Positions 20,842 to 32,428 are shown, counted from the stretch's first letter. The stretch: 64,000 nucleotides of DNA from Pantoea sp. Eser (GCA_009830035.1 SZZY01000003.1:124001-188000); one strand, 5' to 3'. Made by a program: numbers and translations. Notes: a model not told the origin generated them from the letters alone.

Positions 20842-21321
20842 CTACCGCCTCACCAGAGACAGCTAACGGCATAGATTGCCTGCGCGCTGGCCGTAAAGTG
20901 AACCCGGACCGCATCCGTTCTGCGACTACGTCCAGCCGATCCGCCTCACTCACTGACAGGCGCTCACGCCAGTCTGGTAGAGAATAAATCTTATTAACTG
21001 TTGCCCACTCTGCGCGAATAAAAATCCGTGCCATGACGGAAAAACCGCTTTTAGCTGTTATTCCGCCGTACTACTGCCCGATATTAACGTGCGATGACTT
21101 TGTTTTACGCCCACAGAAATGACTATTGCCATATTCCGGCAAAATATTCCTGTTTTAAGCATTTATGATCGCTGCATATATTCACTGAGAATGAGTCCAC
21201 ACCATCACGGGGATGATAACACCCTTAAAGCGCGTGATTTATCTGGCTTTCTGAGGTTAACAAAACATCGCCACCTCAATACTTTTTCCCTCCGGGAAAG
21301 TTTTTAAATATCAGGAGAAAG
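20842..21321. other. Intergenic region, no gene assigned
   Basis: A 73-codon minus-strand frame at 20813-21034 (MARIFIRAEWATVNKIYSLP) overlaps the kinase end and matches no family I know. The rest holds the promoter of the ABC transporter operon and an AGGAGA site just before 21322. Confidence 0.25.
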
Positions 21322-22210
21322 ATGCCAGTGAAATTCATAACCGGAATGTCCTTTATTGCCCTTGCGCTGAGTGCGCACAGCGCGGTCGCCGCCGAACAGT
21401 CGGTGCCGATTGACAGCTCAGTACAGGTGAAAGCCGATCCGGCGCTGAAAAGTCTGATACCGGCCGATATTGCACAGCGAGGCTACATTGTTGCCGGAAC
21501 CAACCCCAACACGCCGCCAACCACCTTTTATAAAGACGATAATAAAACGCTGGCTGGCCGTGAAATCGACATCATGAACGCCGTCGGTGAACGTCTGGGT
21601 ATTGCGGTGCAGTGGCGCGACACCGGCGGTTTCGATAATATCATTCCGGGCCTGAAAACCGGCCGTTACGACGTGGCACTGTCAAATATTAATGCCACGC
21701 CAACCCGCCTGAAACAGATCGACTTTGTCGGCTACTACAATGCCAGCCGGCTCGGCATCATTTCAAAGAAATGACGCGGCGATCGCCCCGTTCACCTCAC
21801 TCAGCGACGTGTGTGGCAAAGAGGTAGGGGCCGGTTCGGGCACCACTCAGGTGACCCGGCTGGAGGAGGCCAGCAAAGCCTGTGAAGCGGCGGGCAAACA
21901 GCCGATCAAAGTCTCTGTCTTCCCGGATCGTCCGGCCGGCGTGCAGGCGGTTGTCAGCGGTCGGGTGCCGATGTTCCTCGAGCCGTATGAAGGGCTGCTG
22001 TGGCAGGTTAAGGTGATTAAACCACTGGCCATGAGCGGTGAGATCAGCGTTAATGATGTGCCGGTCTCGGTGGCTTTCCCGAAAGACTCTGCGCTGGAAC
22101 CGGCAGTGCAGGCAGCGTTGAATTCGCTGATCAAAGACGGCAGCTACTAGAAAATCCTCGATAACTGGGGAATTGGCTTTGGTGCGGTGACCGAAGCCAG
22201 ACGTAATTAG
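21322..22210 (+). pseudogene. Amino-acid ABC transporter, periplasmic binding protein (frameshift, amber)
   Basis: A signal peptide ends in AVAA. The mature family-3 binding domain shows YIVAGTNPNTPPTTFYKDD, GREIDIMNAVGERLGI, PGLKTGRYDVALSNINAT. A one-base shift near 21772 separates it from the second lobe (SLSDVCGKEVGAGSGTTQ). A TAG at 22148 replaces the usual Gln in DGSY[Q]KILDNWG, and a natural stop follows 20 codons later. With the next two genes it forms a polar-amino-acid-type importer. In Bacillus such importers sit with S-alkylcysteine degradation genes, like those downstream here. Confidence 0.8.
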
Positions 22211-22221
22211 GACATCTTTAA

Positions 22222-22997
22222 ATGAGTGCGCCTGATGACCACAGCGACGATCTGAGAATTGTCGGTAAACGCTACTACGGCCGCTGGCTGAGTGCGCTGG
22301 TGGTGCTGTTGTGCGTGGTGGCGATGGCGAACTCGATGATTAATAACCCGCGCTTTGAGTGGGGGTGATTGCTGAGAACTTCACTGCGCCCTCCATTCTG
22401 CAGGGGGTGTTAATGACGCTGCAGCTGACGGCGATTTCAGTAGTGCTGGGTTTCGCCTTCGGCACGGTGCTGGCGCTGATGCGCCTCTCCGCCAACCCGG
22501 TGCTGGTTGCGGTGAGCTTGGCCTATACCTGGTTTTTCCGCTGCGTGCCGATGCTGGTGCAGCTGTTTCTCTGGTACAACATCGCGGCCCTTTATCCGAA
22601 AATCGCGCTGTCGATCCCCGGTTTAGGTGAGATCTGGAGTGCCCAGTCCAATGCGCTGGTCAGTCCGTTCAGCGGCGCGCGCCCTCGGCTATCGCCCGGC
22701 GCAGATTTTCCGCCATACCGTGTTACCGCAGGCGATGCGTGCCATTCTGCCGCCCGCCGGTAATGAAATTATCGGCCAGTTAAAAACCACTGCGGTGGTG
22801 TCGGTGATCTCACTACAGGACGTGCTGTTCTCGGCGCAGATTATTTATCAGCACACCTATGAAGTGATCCCGTTGCTGCTGGTCGCGACGCTGTGGTATC
22901 TGTTGATGACCTCGGTGTTGTCGGTGGGACAGTATTATGTTGAACGTTATTTTGGCCGTGGCGTCACCCGCCGTGAAAACCGCAAGGAGCACCAGCA
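22222..22997 (+). pseudogene. Amino-acid ABC transporter permease (two frameshifts, internal deletion)
   Basis: The start MSAPDDHSDDLRIVGKRYYG has the cytoplasmic N-terminal arm typical of these permeases. A shift in a GGGG run near 22362 is followed by the in-frame FTAPSILQGVLMTLQLTAIS. Then about 35 residues are lost near 22670, removing part of the coupling region before ALGYRPAQIFRHTVLPQAMR, the EAA motif. The C-terminus ends just before the ATPase start. It would span the inner membrane as a homodimer. Confidence 0.75.
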
Positions 22998-23759
22998 ATG
23001 GCTGAAGCAATCGCACTGCGCAAGGTCACCAAGCGTTTCTCTGGCGTGACCATTCTCGATGAGGTTAACCTCGATATTCCCGCCGGCTCGGTGACCGTTA
23101 TCCTCGGTCCGTCCGGTTCGGGTAAATCAACTCTGCTGCGCTGTATCAACCACCTCGAAAAGCTCGATGGCGGCACCATCCGCATTGGCGGACAGATGGT
23201 GGGATATCAGCAAAAGGGCCAAGCGCTGCATGAACTCAGCAGCCGGGCGATTGCGCGCCAGCGCGCTCAAATCGGCATAGTGTTTCAGCAGTTCAATCTG
23301 TTCCCGCACCGCACCGTCTTGCAGAACATTATTGATGCACCGATGCGGGTGAAAAAACAGAACCGCCAGCAGGCCACCAGCAAAGCGCTGGCGTTGCTGA
23401 AACAGGTTGGTCTGGACGGGCGCGAACAGGAGTGGCCGCAAAATCTCTCCGGCGGTCAGCAGCAGCGTGTGGCAATTGCTCGTGCGCTGGCGATGGACCC
23501 CGGTGTGCTGCTGTTTGATGAGCCGACCTCCGCTCTCGATCCTGAACTGGTCGGCGAAGTGCTGTAGGTAATAAAGCAGCTGGCGCACTCCGGGATCACC
23601 ATGGTGGTGGTGACCCACGAAATTGGCTTTGCTCGCGAAGTGGCGGACAACATTGTGTTTATGGAAAGCGGCAAAATTATCGCAGCGGGCCCGACACAGC
23701 ATGTGCTCGACGATCCGGCCAACGGACGGGTCAGAAACTTTATTGCAACGGTGCTGTAA
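22998..23759 (+). pseudogene. Amino-acid ABC transporter ATPase (one amber codon)
   Basis: All nucleotide-binding motifs are visible: Walker A GPSGSGKSTLL, Q-loop VFQQFNLFPHRTVLQN, signature LSGGQQQRVAIARAL, Walker B VLLFDEPTSALDPE, and H-loop VVVTHEIGFA. A single TAG at 23565, in ELVGEVL-stop-VIKQLA, is the only lesion; the H-loop and the C-terminus lie after it. It energised the importer formed by the two genes before it. Confidence 0.8.
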
Positions 23760-23795
23760 GCAGCGTTTTTTGTTGCTCGCTAGCCAGGACACGTG

Positions 23796-25997
23796 ATGAC
23801 GCAGAAACCGGTAATACACAGCGCTCACTGGGGGGCTTTTCATGCCCGGCGCGAAGGCGATCGCCTGATTATCGATCCATTCGATGGCGATCCCCATCCC
23901 TTTATTGCAAAACTTCCAGCGGGCGCTCAATCATCCGGCGCGGGTCGCCCGATCGATGGTGCGGCGTGGCTGGCTGGAAAATGGACCCGGCCCCGATTCG
24001 CGTCGCGGTGTCGATGACTATATCGCGATCGGCTGGGATGAAGCCCTGCAACGGGTGGCGCAGGAACTCACTAGGGTAGGGCAAACTTATGGACCGGCGG
24101 GGATTTTTGGCGGTTCTTATGGCTGGTCCAGTGCTGGTCGCTTCCACCATGCACAAAGTCAGGTGCACCGCTTTCTTAACACCACGCTCGGCGGTTATGT
24201 CCGCTCAGTCAACAGCTACAGTTCTGGCGCGGCCTCGGTGCTGCTGCCGCACATCGTCGGTGATATGAACGAAATTGCCCGCCGTGGCGTGAGCTGGGAA
24301 GAGATCGCCAGCCACAGCGATATCGTGCTGGCTTTTGGCGGGCTGGCGCTGAAAAACTCTCAGGTCGCCAGCGGCGGTTTGAGTGAGCATACCGAACGTG
24401 ATTTTATGCAGCAGGCGGCGCGGCGCGGTACCCGCTTTATCTCGGTCAGTCCGCTGAAAAACGATCTGCTAGACGACGCGCAGGGCGAGTGGCTGGCCCT
24501 GCGGCCCGGCACTGATGCGGCGTTTATGCTCGGTCTGCTGGCAGTGCTGGTCAAGGAGGCGCTAACCGATGAGGCGTTTCTGGCCCGCTATTGCGTCGGC
24601 TGGCCAGAGATGGTGGCTTACCTGCGCGGTGAAGAGGATGGCGTAGTGCGCGAGGCGCACTGGGCGGCCAGCATCTGTGGCGTCAGCCACGACTTTATCA
24701 GAGAGTTCGCCCGTCAGCTGCGCGGCGAACAACCGGTGTGGCTCGGGCTGGTGCTGGCGGCGGCAGCTACACCTATGCGCTTGGCGCGCTGGGCCATTAT
24801 GGCAAACACCATAATCTGGTCAGCTTTCCGGCCTTACCGCAGGGTAAAAACGGCATCGACCGCTTTATTCCGGTGGCGCGGATTGCCGATATGCTGCTGA
24901 ATCCGGGCGCAAAATTTGACTACGACCGTCGTCAGCTCAGCTATCCGCATATTCGTCTGGCTTACTGGGCGGGCGGCAATCCTTTTCATCATCATCAGGA
25001 TCTGGCGCGCCTGCGTCAGGCTTTTTGTCAGCTCGATACCTTCACCGTGCATGAGAGCGCTTGGACCGCCACCGCCCGCCACGCCGATATTGTGTTGCCC
25101 GCCACCATGACGCTGGAGCGGGAAGATGTCGGCGGTGCGCCGACCGATCGGCATTTAATCGCGATGCAGCTGGTGGCTGCGCCTTATGCTGAAGCCCGCG
25201 ATGACTACACTATTTTCAGTGAACTGGCGCGGCGGCTCGGCAGGGAAGAGGCATTTACCGAAGGGCGTGATGCGCGTGGCTGGCTGCAACATCATTACCA
25301 TCAGCTGCAGCAAAAGCTGGCGGCGCATCAGGTGCCCATTCCTGATTTCGACACCTTCTGGCAGCAGGGCGTGCTAGCGCTGCCGCAGCTAAAGGACGGT
25401 GGCCGGATGATCAACGTGTTTCGCGCCGATCCTGACGCCGCACCGCTGCCGACGCCAAGCGGGAAAATTGAGATCTTCTCCGCCACCATCGCCAGTTTTA
25501 ATTATCAAAACTGCCCGGGGCATCCGGTGTGGCGTGAACTGCAGCAAAAACCAACGGCCGATCATCCCTTCTGGTTGATTGCTAATCAGCCAGCAACGCG
25601 CCTGCATAGCCAGCTCGATTTTGGTGACTTTAGCCTGAGCGGTAAGCGCGACGGACGGGAAGTGTGCAGCCTCAATCCGCAGGATGCGGCCAGACTGGCT
25701 ATCGCCGACGGCGATCTGATTGAGCTGTATAACGATCGCGGGCACGTGCTTGCCAGCGCGCGCGTCACCAACAGCATCATGGCTGACGTGCTGCAGCTGC
25801 CTACCGGTGCTTGGTACGATCCGGTCGATCCTGCCGCCGCTCGCCCGTTATGCCGTCATGGTAATCCGAATGTATTAACGCTGGATATCGGCACGTCCTC
25901 CCTGACCCAGGGCTGCAGTGGACAGATTACTGTGGTGCAGGTGCGGAAATTCAGGGGTGAGCGGCTGCTGGTGCAGGCCTTTATTCCGCCACACTAA
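23796..25997 (+). pseudogene. bisC: Molybdopterin S/N-oxide reductase, BisC/TorA type (frameshifts, deletion)
   Basis: The protein belongs to the DMSO-reductase family that uses a serine Mo ligand: AGIFGGSYGWSSAGRFHHA, then VNSYSSGAASVLLPHIVGD. Near 23905 a frameshift hits the N-terminus. At about 24757 a shift plus a deletion removes several dozen residues before SYTYALGALGHYGKHHN. The C-terminal cofactor domain (PSGKIEIFSATI, PFWLIANQPATRLHSQLDFG) is complete to 25997. BisC reduces biotin and methionine sulfoxides. Here it may have recycled a sulfoxide within the organosulfur operon. No Tat signal is visible, which favours a cytoplasmic BisC-like enzyme. Confidence 0.75.
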
Positions 25998-26001
25998 GCC
26001 G

Positions 26002-27245
26002 CTATGGCTTCAGGCTTTGCAGCAGTGCGCCAGCTACTGCGTTCAAATCGGCGGTTGAGCGCAGTGCGCTGTGGGCCAGCAGTTCCGGTGACCTGGCGCC
26101 CAGTGCTAGTCGCAGTTTACGCCCGACATCAACTCCCTCCGCCAGCGATTCCTGCCGCGTGCACCGCTGATGCCGTGTCGTGCCATCCGCCAGCGACAGC
26201 GTCACGGTGTGAAAGCGCTGTGCCGGATTGAGGGCGTCCGGCGGCGCAGAAGGATCCGGTATGCGGCGAACGCGGGCGGCCAGCGGCATAATCTCCGGAT
26301 TAACATCGCCTTCGGCAAAATCTGACAAACGCAGCTCGCCGTAGATCAGCATCGCGGCAATCACATATTCGAGGCTAAAGCGCGCTTCGATACCGTTGGC
26401 CGGTACCCTGACCGAGGCGGCAATGTCACCGCCGGGCGGAAAGGCGACGGTGATGGCAACGATCTGGCGCAGCAGGCCCGCCGCTTCCGCCGCGCTGTGG
26501 GTGCCGGTGCAGGTCGGGAACGGCTTATACTCCAGTCCGGGTGCGCTGATACGCTAGGGCTGACCCCAGTTCTGCGTCAACTTCTCCGGCTGCGCCTGGC
26601 CCTCGCTGCTGGCGGCCAGAAACGACTCAAGCACGTTTTCCTGCCGGCCCGCGATGCCAGCCAGCGTCAGCTGGGCCGATGCCACCGCTCGTTCCGCCGC
26701 CAGGCCGGCATGCAGCGGTTTTACCGCTGAGCCAAACTGGGCACGTAAACCACTGGCCTGGGTGGCCGCGATTCCCAGCAGGCTGGCGGTAGCGGCAGTG
26801 GACAGGCCGAGGAAACGAGCCAGCGCCGCGGTGTTGTGATAGCCCAGCGCATAGTGCTGCTGGCTGGCCGCCAGTGCCAGCCGCAGCCGGCCGGCCGTTT
26901 CCACGCCAGTCACATAGGCATCACAAAACTGTTCCACGCTGGCGGCGGGCTGATGTTGCAGCCAGGCAAACAGCGCCGGCAGGATCACCACGCTGGGATG
27001 ACCGCGGAAATCGGCATGGAAATCATCATAATCAAGCGTATGACCGGCATAGACGAACAGCAACGCCTGCTGCCATCACCATAGACGGTACGCAAAGCCG
27101 GTAATCCGCTATCAGGCACCTGACCCTGTAACACCGGCCAGCTCACCGCCAGAAAATCGGCTACCCCTTGTCGCGCGTGGTCGCGTGCCCGCGAATCCGG
27201 TTGACTGTGGACGATGCGCTCAGCCAGCGCGGCGGTCCAGCTCAT
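26002..27245 (-). pseudogene. MmgE/PrpD-family protein (frameshift, amber codon)
   Basis: The minus-strand reading starts MSWTAALAERIVHSQPDSRA. After a shift near 27063 it continues YAGHTLDYDDFHADFRGHPS and GLSTAATASLLGIAATQASG, typical of the 2-methylcitrate dehydratase superfamily. A TAG at 26556-26554 follows QNWGQP, where Trp is expected, before GLEYKPFPTCTGTH. Start and stop are tightly packed with the M20 gene (TGATG at 27245), so they were one transcript. Its reaction in this context is unknown; relatives dehydrate or isomerise small acids. Confidence 0.75.
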
Positions 27246-28388
27246 CAGGACGGCTCCGGCATGGTGAGTGCTGTCCGCGCCAGATAGCGTGCGGTGGGCA
27301 GCAGGACGGCATCATTAATACGAAATGCCGGATGATGCAGCGCATAGGGTTCGCCTGTGCCGATCATCATAAAAGCGCCGGGCAGCTGTCGCTGGTAGAA
27401 GGCAAAGTCTTCGCCAATCGGGCTGGCTTCCACCACCCGGGCTTCAAATCCGCTGGCGCTGGCCTGTTGCAAAGCCACCTCTGTCCAGCGGGCATCTTTC
27501 ACCACCGACGGCGGCCCGGCCTGCCAGTTAAAGCTGATTTGCGCATCAAAGGCCGCGCCGATGCCCGCCACCAGGTTACGGAAGCGCTGCTCAAGCCGTT
27601 CGCGGGTAGGCTGCGAAAATGATCGCACCGTGCCCTCCAGCCAGGCGCCTTCCGGAATGACGTTCCAGGTGCTGCCACTGTGAATCTGCGTAATCGAGAC
27701 CACTGCGTTATCGGCGAAAGGGGCGTTGCGGCTGATCAGCGTCTGTGCTGCCGCAGACAATCTGCGCCGCAATAACAATCGGATCGTTGCCCTGATGGGG
27801 TTTGGCCGCATGACTGCCGATGCCGGTAATGCTGATATCAAAGCGATCCACCGCGGCGGTCAGCGGACCCGCTTTACTGCCGATCACCCCCGCTGGCAGC
27901 GAGGAATCGTTATGGAGTCCAAAAATCACCCGCGCATCAGCGACGGCGCCGGTAGCGATCACCGCTGGCGCGCCCTGGCCCATCTCTTCCGCCGGCTGGA
28001 ACAGAATACGCACCCGGCGCGGCAGGCTGGCTTCCTGCTGCTTTAACAGGATTGCTGCGCCGAGCGCCGCCGTGCTGTGGAAATCATGGCCACAGGCGTG
28101 CATCACGCCGGGACGTTCAGATCGAAAGCTGACGCCGGACTGCTCCTCGATCGGCAACGCATTAATATCAGATCGCAGCACCACCAGCGGTCCCGATGAC
28201 GATCCTATCTCCGCCACCAGGCCGGTTTTCAGCGGCAGATCGAGGATGCGGATCTGATGCTGCTCCAGCTGCTGCCGTAAGCGGACGGTGGTTTCAAATT
28301 CCTGGTTCGACAGTTCCGGAAAACGATGCAGTTCATGGCGCAACGCGATCAACCGTTCGCTCAGCGCCGCCTGATCTAAGGTGCTCAT
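27245..28388 (-). pseudogene. M20 family amidohydrolase/deacylase (one frameshift)
   Basis: Metal and catalytic motifs of the M20D group are clear: RSDINALPIEEQSG, GVMHACGHDFHS, ILFQPAEEMGQGA, SITGIGSHAAKPHQGNDPI. One shift near 27770 breaks the dimerisation domain, which resumes as RRLSAAAQTLISRNAPF and ends with FAFYQRQLPGAFMMIGTG. Such enzymes remove N-acetyl groups from amino acids. Its ATG overlaps the stop of the acetyltransferase upstream (ATGA). An acetylase plus deacetylase pair is the hallmark of the Bacillus S-alkylcysteine pathway. Confidence 0.8.
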
Positions 28389-28931
28389 GCGATGTTCCCT
28401 TGTAGTGATACCTGACGGCTCAGCCAGGCATGGTGTGCCGCTTCATCCAGCACTTTCTTCATATAGAGGGTTATGTGGCCTTTACCGAGGTCAGCTGTAT
28501 GCATCGGCTGGAAGCCACGCCTGAGGTAGAGCTGTTGCAGCCATGGATGGGCTGAGGGCGGTACCGAGAGAGACGGCCGGCGTGCGCAGCTGACCCATCA
28601 GGATCTCCTGCTCCAGCCGATGGAGAATCTGCCGGCCGAAATGCTGGCCGGCATAGTTCGGATACGCGCCAAACCAGCCGATGTGCGGCAGGCCAAACGG
28701 ACCGGGCAGCGGCCCCCAGGGATAACGCAGGGTCACCGAGGAGACCATCTCACCGTCGGCATACAACGCATAAACGCCGTGACTTTGCAGATGGCGCAGC
28801 GCCTTTTCCCGGTCCGCCGTGGCGGCATCAAAATGGATGCCCAGTGCTTTTACCGGCGTATGAGCGGCATGCATCAGCGCCAGATAGCGAGTGACTTGAT
28901 CTTCTCTCACCTGACGAAAGTCGAGTTGCAT
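28385..28931 (-). pseudogene. GNAT-family N-acetyltransferase (one frameshift)
   Basis: From the ATG at 28931 (MQLDFRQVREDQVTRYLALM) the frame shows a GNAT fold with GWFGAYPNYAGQHFGRQILH as the acetyl-CoA loop. A shift near 28560 moves the end into another frame, where LQQLYLRRGFQPMHTADLG, a standard GNAT C-terminus, reads to a TGA overlapping the M20 start. An upstream ATG at 28952 lacks a better ribosome site. It probably acetylated the amino group of the transported amino acid before oxidation and deacetylation. Confidence 0.7.
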
Positions 28932-29233
28932 AATATTTCCCGGAATAGCCACCCTGCGGGCGGATAATTAAGTCAGCTTTTAAGGTTAATGAGATTAACA
29001 GTTAAAACCCGGTGGCTATATCTGAAAAATAACTATCCTAATGCCTATTTGTGAAAATGAAGTGGCCGGTTTTTGATTGCTTAAATTGGTGGTTGCCGTA
29101 GTATGAAAAAAACAAATTCCGCTATAACAAAACGCCATTAACTTCATGTAATAGATTAACTTTATCGGTTATAGCCTTCCTTATAAACCGGCGTTGTCTA
29201 TAACAGGCGTTGCCAATAAACAGGGACAGAAAC
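28932..29233. promoter_or_regulatory. AT-rich divergent intergenic region
   Basis: This 300-bp stretch is clearly more AT-rich than its surroundings and separates divergent operons (GNAT-M20-PrpD leftward, HcxA-monooxygenase rightward). It should contain both promoters. Repeated short blocks such as TTATAACA and TATAACAAAA are seen, but no operator could be assigned. Confidence 0.4.
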
Positions 29234-30247
29234 GTGTTAGTGATTAAATCTCCGCGCGCCTACGCGCATGAGGCTGTCCTGCGCGCCCGTGCCGGTGAAT
29301 TATAAGCCTTACGCCACGCATATTCGTATATTACCTCGCCGCACGCCTGGCAGGCGGTTAATCCGGAATTAAGCCAGAGTCTTGAGGCCAGCGGAATTAA
29401 CTGGCAGCAGGAGTATTTACCCGGTGAATGTACGGAACAGGCGATCGCCCGCTTAAAACACAATACTGAACAGCAGGGTGCGGAGTTGCTGCTGGCGATT
29501 GGCGGTGGACGGGTACTGGATGCCGCCAAAGCCGCTGCCAGCCGTCACGCTGGTTAATTTCGCCACCCTGGCCGCCACTCGCCATTATTTACAGCGATCG
29601 GGGGAGAGCACCTGCGCAGCCAGCCGCTGGGGAAAATGCCCGAGCTGTGCTGGTAGACAGCGAAGTGATCGCGCGCAGCGACGTGCGTTACCTGAAGGCA
29701 GGTATTGTTGATGCGCTGGCAAAATATTACGAATTCCAGCCGTATCAGCGTCACAACCCGGACGACCTGGCGCTGGATCTTAAAGTGATGACCGCACGGC
29801 GGCGCTGGAAACCTTTCAGCAGTGGGGTGACGCGGCGGTGGCAGCCAACCAGCAGCAGCGGGTCACGCCAGCACTGGTAAAAGTGATTGATGCCAGTATC
29901 CGTGCTGGCCGGACTGGCGAACAGCGTGCGTGACGTGCTGCCGACGCCGGGCGTTGCCCATGCCATTCATAATAAACTGACCCACCATCCGGAGCTGCAC
30001 CACTGGCTGCACGGCGAGAAAGTCGGGTACAGCCTGCTGGTGCAGTCGCTGATTGAACATCACGGCGTGCCTGATGCCGGGCTGCTGGCACTGTTACGTC
30101 AATATGCGATGCCGCTAACGCTGCCGGCGCTGAGTGGCGATCGCGCAGCAGATTAGGTTTCCAAAAGCCAGTGCAGAACGCCTGCCGTTTACCCTGACCG
30201 CGGCGACGCTGGAGCAGGCACTGCTGGCGACTGACCAACTTGTTTAA
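29234..30247 (+). pseudogene. hcxA: Iron-containing alcohol dehydrogenase, HcxA/YbdH-like (several lesions)
   Basis: The gene is recognisable from VLVIKSPRAYAHEAVLRA, the NAD motif LLLAIGGGRVLDAAKAAA, VIARSDVRYLKAGIVDALAK, and metal-site histidines in PGVAHAIHNKLTHHPE and WLHGEKVGYSLLVQS. E. coli HcxA (YbdH) reduces 2-oxo acids such as 2-oxobutyrate. Lesions are TAA at 29303, shifts near 29540, 29620, 29805 and 29890, and a TAG near 30155. The normal end (LEQALLATDQLV) is still readable in another frame. It precedes the monooxygenase by 47 bp. Confidence 0.6.
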
Positions 30248-30294
30248 GCCGGGCTGCGGCCCGACTTTTCACCTTTACCGACCAGGAATCTTTT

Positions 30295-31600
30295 ATGCAA
30301 CAGCCAACATCATCACGTCGCCTGCGACTCGGCCTTTTTGTTCAGCCGGTGGGACAACACGTCAGCGGCTGGCGTCTGACCCAGCAGCTCGGCGATCCAC
30401 CGACATCGACTGGCTGATCACCATTGCCAAAAAAGCAGAGGCGGGTAAATTCGACCTGTTTTTTGTCGGCGATGCGCTGGCAACCAGCATGTACCGTACC
30501 GACTGCCATCGACCATGGCCCGGCTGGAACCGCTGACGATGCTCTCCGCGCTGGCTGTCAATACCCGCCGCATTGGCCTGGCGGCGACCGCTTCAACTAC
30601 TTTTAGCGATCCGTTTACCCTGGCGCGCAGCTTCTCATCGCTGGATCACATCAGCCGGGGCCGCGCAGCCTGGAACGTCGTGACCTCGTTTTCCAATGAT
30701 GTTGCACGTAACTTCAGCCGCAGCGATATGCCCGACCACGCTGCACGCTATGCCCGGGCGCGGGAGTTCCTTGAGGTCGCCAACAAGTTATGGCAAGGCT
30801 GGGAAGAGGGCGCAGTCCAGCCCAACAAGCAGACCGGGGAATATTTTGTCGATGACAAAATCAAGCCGATCAACCATCAGGGCGAGCATTTCTAGGTGCA
30901 GGGCCCGCTTAACACCACCCGTTCCCCGCAGGGACGCCCGGTGATTATCGAGGCTGGTTCCTCTGCCGATGGCCAGAAGCTGGCGGCTGAGACCGCAGAG
31001 GTGATCTTCACCGCCGCCGCCAGCCTTGAGGAAGCGCAAACCTTCTATTGCGTCCAGAAAGAGCAGGTGGCTGCTGCCGGACGCAATCCGCATCATGTGG
31101 TGATCATGCCTGGCGTAATGCCGATTGTCGGCCGCACGCGCGAAGAGGCGCAGGCGCTCTGGAAGGAGCTGAACACGCTGGTGGATATTGATAATGGACT
31201 GCGTCAGCTTTCGCTGCGATTCAGCATGGGTCCCAGCCAGTATCCGCTGGATGGCCCGGTGCCGGAGGTGCCGCCGGGCGAAGGGAATCAGAGTCGTGTC
31301 AAGTTGATGACCGACATGGCAAAACGTGAAAATCTGACGCTGCGTGAGCTGGCAGCCATCGCGGCGGGTTCACGCGGGCACCGGGTGATTGTCGGTACCG
31401 CGCAGGATATAGCTGATGATTTCCAGCTGTGGCTGGAGCAGGGCGCCGCGGACGGCTTTAATATCATGCCTGCCATCATGCCGGAACAGCTCGACCTGTT
31501 TGTCGAACAGGTGATCCCGGAGCTGCGCCGTCGGGGGTTGTTCCGTGACGATTACGAATTTGCCACGCTGCGCGAGAACCTTGGTTTGCCCGTGGAGTAA
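30295..31600 (+). pseudogene. LLM-class flavin monooxygenase, NtaA/SnaA/YtnJ-like (two frameshifts, amber)
   Basis: The family of FMNH2-dependent monooxygenases acting on chelates, sulfonates and S-substituted cysteines is recognised from RRLRLGLFVQPVGQH, AGKFDLFFVGDAL, LDHISRGRAAWNVVTSF, PQGRPVIIEAGSSADGQKLA and GTAQDIADDF. Frameshifts fall near 30395 and 30510, and a TAG at 30893 lies in QGEHF-stop-VQGPL. The C-terminal two-thirds is otherwise intact. With the importer, GNAT and M20 deacylase it completes an acetylate-oxidise-deacetylate set. Confidence 0.75.
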
Positions 31601-31747
31601 CGGCAAGAGTCGATCGGTTAGGGTGGCGCGGCGTCATCCGCCCAGCCGCCAGCCGGATCTTCTGTGAAACGGATCATCAGGAAAGCGGATTATCGGGAAA
31701 ACAGTTGAACCGGCGGCTCAGGTCGCCGGGCCATTCCGGAACCGGCC

Positions 31748-32341
31748 TTAACCAGCTGACAGCAATCCACCTGCCAGCAGCCTGAACGCCTCAATCGCTT
31801 TGGGCAGCGTTTGTCTGGGGTTATCGCTGGCTGCCACCCAGAGCGCAGCATTAAAAGCGGTGCCGTTGAGCAGGCGTGCTGCGGCTTCCACATCGACCGG
31901 CCTGAGCGTGCCGCTGGCCGCCATTTGCGCTAAGGCGCTGCGGGTGGCTTCCAGGCAGGCATTCTGGCTCGGCCAGCGGGTGGGATCGCCAAGAAAGGCC
32001 GGGCCATCAAGCAATACGATACGCTGCACTTCCGGGTGGAGCGCCATTTCAATGTAAGCGGCCCCCTCCAGCATCAGCTTTTCCCACGCCGTATCGGCGG
32101 TGGCGGCAACTTCTCTGGCACGCAGCGCTATTTCGCTGTCCACCTGCGCCACTACCGCAGCCAGTAACCCTTTTTTATCGCCAAAATTATGGTACAGCGC
32201 GCCACGGGTAAGCCCGACGCTGGCCGTCAGGTCATCCATTGATGCCTCGGCGAATCCCCGCTCGGTAAAGGCCTTTCTGGCAGCAAAGATCAATTTACTG
32301 CGATTCTCTTTCATGGTTTCAGCACGACGACCTGTAGCCAT
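31748..32341 (-). CDS. TetR/AcrR-family repressor
   Basis: This intact 197-codon gene has the helix-turn-helix RKAFTERGFAEASMDDLTAS, then VGLTRGALYHNFGDKKGLL, and an all-helical ligand domain ending LLAGGLLSAG. It is divergent from ridA, with two matching palindromes in the 139-bp gap, so it probably represses itself and ridA. It ends in TAA. The inducer cannot be inferred, though similar repressors sense reactive electrophiles. Confidence 0.85.
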   Translation of the reverse strand: MATGRRAETMKENRSKLIFAARKAFTERGFAEASMDDLTASVGLTRGALYHNFGDKKGLLAAVVAQVDSEIALRAREVAATADTAWEKLMLEGAAYIEMALHPEVQRIVLLDGPAFLGDPTRWPSQNACLEATRSALAQMAASGTLRPVDVEAAARLLNGTAFNAALWVAASDNPRQTLPKAIEAFRLLAGGLLSAG

Positions 32342-32358
32342 ATCTTCTCCCTTTTTTC

Positions 32359-32371
32359 ATACGCTGCGTAT
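32359..32371. promoter_or_regulatory. Candidate TetR operator half-palindrome pair 1
   Basis: ATACG, CTG and CGTAT form an inverted repeat 18 bp upstream of the TetR start. The same ATACG-N3-CGTAT core recurs at 32409-32421. Confidence 0.55.
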
Positions 32372-32403
32372 ATTAATTGACATGCGGGGCGTATGCATGA
32401 TTT

Positions 32404-32428
32404 ATTCAGATACGGTTCGTATCTGAAT
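32404..32428. promoter_or_regulatory. Candidate TetR operator 2, 11-bp perfect arms
   Basis: The arms ATTCAGATACG and CGTATCTGAAT flank GTT. The core repeats the ATACG-N3-CGTAT of the site near the TetR start. It lies about 50 bp before ridA and fits a TetR dimer site. Confidence 0.65.
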
